This document shows positions 6,557 through 9,835 of a stretch of DNA of 9,835 bases, piece by piece. The DNA is from Prevotella sp. (GTDB taxonomy: Bacteria > Bacteroidota > Bacteroidia > Bacteroidales > Bacteroidaceae), in assembly GCA_021204605.1 (NCBI GenBank), contig JAJPZD010000136.1, positions 1 to 9,835 of the forward strand, given 5' to 3'. The position numbers and the translations under genes are program-made. Position 1 is the first letter of the stretch. Each line of letters opens with the position of its first letter. Under the pieces are notes generated by a model that did not search any database, was not told where the DNA came from, and saw nothing but the letters and a program-made list of their open reading frames with translations.

Positions 6557-7894
6557 ATGCGCCCTGTAAATGCCATATTGCTTTTATCGCTCTTTTCCTC
6601 ATTGTTTTTTCTGAATTCTTGTAAGGAAAAGACAACAGAAAAAGTAGTAACTCCATGGGGAGAGGTGCTCGATGACTCTATCTCCGATGGCTTCACTGTA
6701 AGCGACATTGTGAACAACGGCGAACTGATTATCCTCACGCTCTCCGGCCCTGATTCTTATTACGACTATCACGGCAGGGGAATGGGCACGCAATTTCTGC
6801 TCTGTGAGAAATTCGCACACAAAATGGGGGTGTCGCTCCGGGTGGAGCTGTGCAAGGACACAGCAGAATTAGTCTCTCGTCTCAACAACGGGGATGCCGA
6901 CCTGATTGCCTTCCTTCTACCTAAACAAAAAAATAATAAGGACAGCCTCCTCTTTTGTGGCGCAAGAATTGATTCTCTCAACGTGCAGTGGGCAGTTGCC
7001 GATGGCAGCACGGAACTGGCAGACAGCCTTAACTCATGGTTCAAGCCAGAACTTTTCGCTGAGGTGAAGAAAGAAGAAAGCTATCTATTCTCCTCAGCAA
7101 GCATCAAGCGTCATGTTTATGCACCTTTCCAAAACCGACAACGTGGTGTGATCTCAAGTTACGACAATCTTTTCAAAAAATACGCTCCTACCATAAGGTG
7201 GGACTGGCGGCTCATGGCGGCACAGTGTTACCAAGAGTCGTGCTTCGACCCGAAGGCTCGCTCGTGGGCTGGTGCGCGTGGTCTCATGCAGATTATGCCT
7301 TCCACTGCCACACAATTAGAACTTTCCATGACGGATATCCATAAACCTGAACCCAACATCAAGGCTGCAACAAAATATATCCAGGACTTGACGCAGAAAT
7401 TCAGTGAGGTGCCGAATTTCAATGAGCGTCAACTTTTTGTCCTCGCTGCTTACAACGGTGGTTTTTTCCATATACAGGACGCTATGGCTTTAGCTCAGAA
7501 ATACGGCAAGAACCCGCACAAATGGAAAGATGTGGCTTATTATGTCCTTGCCCTCCAGCAACCTCGTTATTACAACGACCCGGTAGTGAAATGGGGCTAT
7601 ATGCGTGGCTCAGAGACTGTCAACTATGTTGACCGCATACGCCAACTCTATGCTCAGTATCGTGGTGCCCGATACGAAGGCAACAGCGTCACTTCTGCTC
7701 CCTCTCTTTCTTCTCAACGCCCAACAACTGGCAACCCCTCAACTTCCACTGAACACTCCGAGTCCACACAGCCTTCCGAGTCTAATTCATCCACTCAACC
7801 TTCCGAGAACAGCAAATCTTCAACCACCCCAACTATCCCTTCTTCTCCATACACACCCCAAAAAGCCAAGAAGAAACGCCGATATCAAATATAG
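6557..7894 (+). CDS. mltF: MltF-like membrane-bound lytic murein transglycosylase (lipoprotein)
   Basis: The start at 6557 gives a lipoprotein signal, MRPVNAILLLSLFSSLFFLNSC, with lipobox LNSC and acylated Cys22; an ATG at 6530 would add nine residues and leave little room for a leader. The mature protein (445 residues in all) should sit in an envelope membrane and cleave the glycan strands of peptidoglycan. Residues about 45-170 resemble a periplasmic solute-binding (SBP_bac_3) domain. Residues about 215-370 are an SLT transglycosylase domain: catalytic Glu227 in CYQESCFDP, then ARGLMQIMPSTA and AAYNGG (298-303). This domain order is that of MltF. The last 60 residues are an unusual Ser/Thr/Pro/Glu-rich linker ending in basic KAKKKRRYQI, perhaps a wall-binding or spacer tail. 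The gene is divergent from hisG with 119 bp between starts. Confidence 0.88.
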   Translation: MRPVNAILLLSLFSSLFFLNSCKEKTTEKVVTPWGEVLDDSISDGFTVSDIVNNGELIILTLSGPDSYYDYHGRGMGTQFLLCEKFAHKMGVSLRVELCKDTAELVSRLNNGDADLIAFLLPKQKNNKDSLLFCGARIDSLNVQWAVADGSTELADSLNSWFKPELFAEVKKEESYLFSSASIKRHVYAPFQNRQRGVISSYDNLFKKYAPTIRWDWRLMAAQCYQESCFDPKARSWAGARGLMQIMPSTATQLELSMTDIHKPEPNIKAATKYIQDLTQKFSEVPNFNERQLFVLAAYNGGFFHIQDAMALAQKYGKNPHKWKDVAYYVLALQQPRYYNDPVVKWGYMRGSETVNYVDRIRQLYAQYRGARYEGNSVTSAPSLSSQRPTTGNPSTSTEHSESTQPSESNSSTQPSENSKSSTTPTIPSSPYTPQKAKKKRRYQI

Positions 7895-8023
7895 CTACTT
7901 CTCAAGCAACAAAGTTAATTGTCAATTTGTTTCACCACATTGTTTTTTTTATTTTTTGTGGAGTATTATTTCTTGTTTTATGAATTTTAACTTCTTGACA
8001 CAGACTTGAAAATAAAAAATTGT

Positions 8024-8031
8024 TATCTTTG
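8024..8031 (+). promoter_or_regulatory. -7 promoter element for the TonB-domain gene
   Basis: TATCTTTG matches TAnnTTTG and lies 28 bp before the ATG at 8060. The nearest TTGs (8006-8008 and 7995-7997) are at 15 and 26 bp rather than 19-21, so the -33 element is not clear. The rest of the 7895-8023 gap is AT-rich with no gene visible. Confidence 0.55.
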
Positions 8032-8059
8032 CAAATATTAACCAATTAAACTTAGTCTT

Positions 8060-8812
8060 ATGAAAAAAAGAGTTATTTTATTTTTAATGGCATTCATCGC
8101 TTGCACATCAACAGTTTTTTCACAAAACAATACAACATCTTCTGAAAAACAAGATACTACAAGAGTTGTTTATGAAGAAATGCCTTCTTTCCCAGGAGGC
8201 CAAAAAGCTTTAATGGATTATTTGTCAAAAAATATTGTTTATCCTGTAAAAGCGGCAGAAAAAAACATTCAAGGTAGGGTTATAATCAGGTTTTCGGTTG
8301 ATTTAGATGGCTCACTGAGCGACATAACAATTGTACATAGCGTTGACCCGGCGTTGGACGCTGAGGCAATCAGATTGGTTAAGACGATGCCGAAATGGAT
8401 TCCTGGTACACAGGACGGACAACCGGTAAAAGTAAACTTTACTCTTCCCATCACATTTTCACTGAGTAATGCAACTCCTTCTGAAAAACAAACTTCTACA
8501 AGTGATGCTGCTAAAGAACCCGCCTCTTTTCCCGGAGGCTTGAATGCTTTAATGGAATATTTGAATAGAAATATTGTTTATCCTGTAGAAGCGGCTAATA
8601 ACAGTATTCAAGGTATCGTTAAAGTCCAATTTAACGTTGAAACAGATGGCTCGATAAACAACGTAACCATCGCACAAAGCATCGACCCAGCTTTGGACGC
8701 AGAGGCAATCAGATTAGTTGAGGCTATGCCGAAATGGACTCCCGCTAAACAGGACGGACAACCGGTAAGAGATTTGTTTGTTCTTCCAGTAAAATTTGCG
8801 CTCACAAAATAA
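8060..8812 (+). CDS. Secreted protein with two tandem TonB C-terminal domains
   Basis: The 250-residue product begins with a signal peptide (MKKRVILFLMAFIACTSTVFS, probably cut before Gln22) and has no other membrane segment. Two TonB C-terminal-like domains follow: 44-136 and 157-249, each with FPGG, ALM-YL, NIVYPV-AA, IQG-V, DG, DPALDAEAIRLV, MPKW-P, QDGQPV. Ordinary TonB has an N-terminal membrane anchor contacting ExbB/ExbD and a proline-rich spacer; neither is present, so this protein probably does not transduce energy by itself. It might be a periplasmic partner of TonB-dependent receptors or another envelope protein. A lipoprotein reading (FIAC at 12-15) is possible but the lipobox is poor. 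Its codons look more AT-rich than those of the his genes. It converges on feoB, but an iron link is speculation. Confidence 0.85.
   Translation: MKKRVILFLMAFIACTSTVFSQNNTTSSEKQDTTRVVYEEMPSFPGGQKALMDYLSKNIVYPVKAAEKNIQGRVIIRFSVDLDGSLSDITIVHSVDPALDAEAIRLVKTMPKWIPGTQDGQPVKVNFTLPITFSLSNATPSEKQTSTSDAAKEPASFPGGLNALMEYLNRNIVYPVEAANNSIQGIVKVQFNVETDGSINNVTIAQSIDPALDAEAIRLVEAMPKWTPAKQDGQPVRDLFVLPVKFALTK
8189..8467 (+). repeat. Intragenic duplication, copy 1 (TonB C-terminal domain)
   Basis: This 279-bp stretch (residues 44-136) aligns without gaps to 8528-8806, offset 339 bp. By hand count 57 of 93 residues are identical, and blocks such as the DPALDAEAIRLV region are nearly identical in DNA, which suggests a within-gene duplication that has diverged mainly in surface positions. 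Confidence 0.85.
8528..8806 (+). repeat. Intragenic duplication, copy 2 (TonB C-terminal domain)
   Basis: Second copy of the duplicated unit (residues 157-249). It is joined to the first by a Ser/Thr/Lys-rich linker of about 20 residues (137-156) that resembles the linker before copy 1 (both contain SEKQ), so the duplicated block may have included linker sequence. Confidence 0.85.
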
Positions 8813-8829
8813 CTAATCCGACTACACAC

Positions 8830-9024
8830 AAAATCGAATTCTTAAAGTTCCGATTAAGCGAATTTTCCAATTAAGCGAGTGCAGAACCGAACTCGTTCGA
8901 GTTATGCAGAGCGTGAGGAAAACCAGCAATGCTAATACAGGGCCAATCTTGTTTGAGCTTTGTTGAGTATTAGAAACTTCACGCATTGCGTAATTCTTAA
9001 TTCGGCTCGAAAACCGCTTAACTT
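8830..9024. repeat. Structured non-coding element between the TonB-domain gene and feoB (putative dispersed repeat)
   Basis: The gap contains several nested inverted repeats: AACTCG/CGAGTT (8890-8895, 8898-8903) flanked by TGCA on both sides; GCGTGAGG/CTTCACGC (8911-8918, 8977-8984, one wobble pair); CTAATAC/GTATTAG (8932-8938, 8967-8973); and an alternative GCAATGC/GCATTGC pairing (8926-8932, 8983-8989). The ends carry imperfect inverted similarity built on GATTAAGCG...CAATTAAG on the left and the complement of GTTAAGCGG...GAATTAAG on the right. A 70-codon minus-strand frame crosses it but has no family features. The composition resembles repeats I associate with Prevotella intergenic regions, but copy number cannot be tested here. 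Boundaries are approximate. Confidence 0.5.
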
Positions 9025-9065
9025 CAGATATCAAGTTTGTTTAAACAAACAAACTTGATATCTGA
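9024..9065. terminator. 19-bp perfect inverted repeat containing the feoB stop codon
   Basis: Positions 9024-9042 and 9047-9065 are exact reverse complements around a 4-base loop (AAAC, 9043-9046). The minus-strand TAA of feoB (9043-9041) lies at the loop-stem junction, and the right arm encodes the residues QISSLF. Located between convergent genes, it could be a bidirectional terminator or an mRNA 3'-end stabiliser. It lacks a T-run on either side, so classical rho-independent termination is uncertain. Confidence 0.6.
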
Positions 9066-9835
9066 TAGAATCCTGCACTCACAATCCACGCCAACACTGT
9101 GGTGTATCCTGCCGCGAATATCGTCCACTTCCAACTGCCTGTCTCGCCTTTTATGGCGGCAATTGTCGCTATACATGGGAAATAGATAAGCGTAAATAAC
9201 AGATATGCGAATGCGATCAAAGGCGTTATGCCGTTAGCCTCCATTTTCTGCCGCAGCACCTCATACTTGCCTTTTTGTGCCGCCTCATCATCATCTTCTT
9301 CTCCCACAGTGTCATCATTTGCGTAAAGCACACCGATTGTTGATGCCACAATCTCCTTCGCTCCAACACCGGCAATAAGACTAACATCCAATCGCCAGTC
9401 GAAGCCCTGCGGACTGAACACAGGTTCAATGGTCTTACCCATGCGCCCGATATAGCTTTGCTCCTGCTGTGCCTGATTATCAAGTTCTTCATTGTGCGGA
9501 AAATATTCCAATGCCCATACGATTATACTTGCTATGAGGATTATTCCACCCATCTTCTTCAGATATTGCTTGCCCTTCTCCCATGTGTGGCGCAATATCG
9601 CCTTGCCTGTCGGGAAACGGTATGGCGGCAACTCCATTACAAACGGTGTGTCCTCACCCTTTATCAGGAACTTGCTGAACACAATACTCATTATTATCGC
9701 CACGATGAAACCAATCAGATAGAGTGATATCATCGCCAACGACTGGTATTTCACTGCAAAGAATGTGCCTATCAGCATGATATATACCGGCAGACGGGCT
9801 GAACAACTCATCAACGGCAATATCAATATCGTTAC
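9041..9835 (-). CDS. feoB: Ferrous iron transport protein B, C-terminal part, cut by window edge
   Basis: The frame is open from the window edge (9835) to TAA at 9043-9041, giving 264 residues without an initiator; the GTPase domain and first membrane helices lie outside. FeoB imports Fe2+ across the inner membrane. Recognisable parts are LPLMSCSARLPVY, the conserved membrane motif with its Cys; ELPPYRFPTGKAILRHTWEK (cytoplasmic loop); the helix GGIILIASIIVWALEYFP; SLIAGVGAKEIVASTIGVLY, the conserved Gate-type motif; an acidic loop (GEEDDDEAAQ) common in Bacteroidales FeoB; and LLFTLIYFPCIATIAAIKGETGSW with the second conserved Cys. The C-terminus looks complete. The gene converges on the TonB-domain gene with 228 bp between, and its last codons form one arm of a large inverted repeat. 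Confidence 0.96.
   Translation of the reverse strand, partial: VTILILPLMSCSARLPVYIMLIGTFFAVKYQSLAMISLYLIGFIVAIIMSIVFSKFLIKGEDTPFVMELPPYRFPTGKAILRHTWEKGKQYLKKMGGIILIASIIVWALEYFPHNEELDNQAQQEQSYIGRMGKTIEPVFSPQGFDWRLDVSLIAGVGAKEIVASTIGVLYANDDTVGEEDDDEAAQKGKYEVLRQKMEANGITPLIAFAYLLFTLIYFPCIATIAAIKGETGSWKWTIFAAGYTTVLAWIVSAGFYQISSLFV

Noticed and set aside
7935..7961. CCACA/TGTGG pairing around a T-rich stretch after the MltF-like gene as a terminator
   Set aside because: The stem is 5 bp with a 17-base loop and the T-run is inside the loop rather than after the stem; too weak to call.
8822..9034. A 70-codon minus-strand frame in the gap next to feoB
   Set aside because: It follows the inverted repeats of the structured element, and has no recognisable domain or promoter; more likely a chance frame through a repeat.

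Overview
The window looks like part of a Bacteroidales chromosome, most likely Prevotella or a close relative. The protein families point there: a Bacteroidales-type class I aminotransferase, a HisC with the SKAWGCAAIRLG signature, the long form of HisG, a LolC/LolE-like permease and a TonB C-terminal-domain protein. Intergenic regions carry TAnnTTTG -7 promoter elements, the form used by the Bacteroidetes primary sigma factor, and Shine-Dalgarno sequences are mostly absent. Genus assignment is inference.

Layout. The left edge (1-333, +) is the C-terminal part of a type III restriction-modification methyltransferase (Mod) that appears to stop early. A 165-bp spacer with a tandem 14-bp T-rich repeat, a perfect 11-bp inverted repeat and a -7 element leads into a PLP aminotransferase (499-1701, +) and a LolC/E-type permease (1746-2993, +), probably one transcription unit. 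Convergent to these is a histidine operon on the minus strand in the order hisG (6437-5586), hisD (5535-4249), hisC (4114-3056), driven by a well-formed promoter at 6465-6495. hisB, which commonly follows hisC in Bacteroidales, is absent here. Divergent from hisG is an MltF-like lytic transglycosylase lipoprotein (6557-7894, +), followed by a secreted protein made of two TonB C-terminal domains (8060-8812, +). The right edge is the C-terminal third of FeoB (minus strand, 9041 to beyond 9835), convergent to the TonB-domain gene.

Gene functions are mainly core metabolism and envelope. HisG, HisD and HisC catalyse the first step, the last two steps, and the transamination step of histidine synthesis. 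The other genes serve amino-group transfer, lipoprotein export, peptidoglycan turnover and ferrous iron import.

The less ordinary content is between genes. Heptad repeats (TTAACTC/TTAATTC and AACTTTT) run into the 3' ends of hisC and hisD and supply their last codons and stops. A perfect 9-bp dyad lies in the hisD-hisC gap. A structured, probably repetitive non-coding element lies at about 8830-9024. A 19-bp perfect inverted repeat contains the feoB stop codon. I found no CRISPR array, tRNA, rRNA or intact insertion sequence, and no convincing evidence of a wholly new system.
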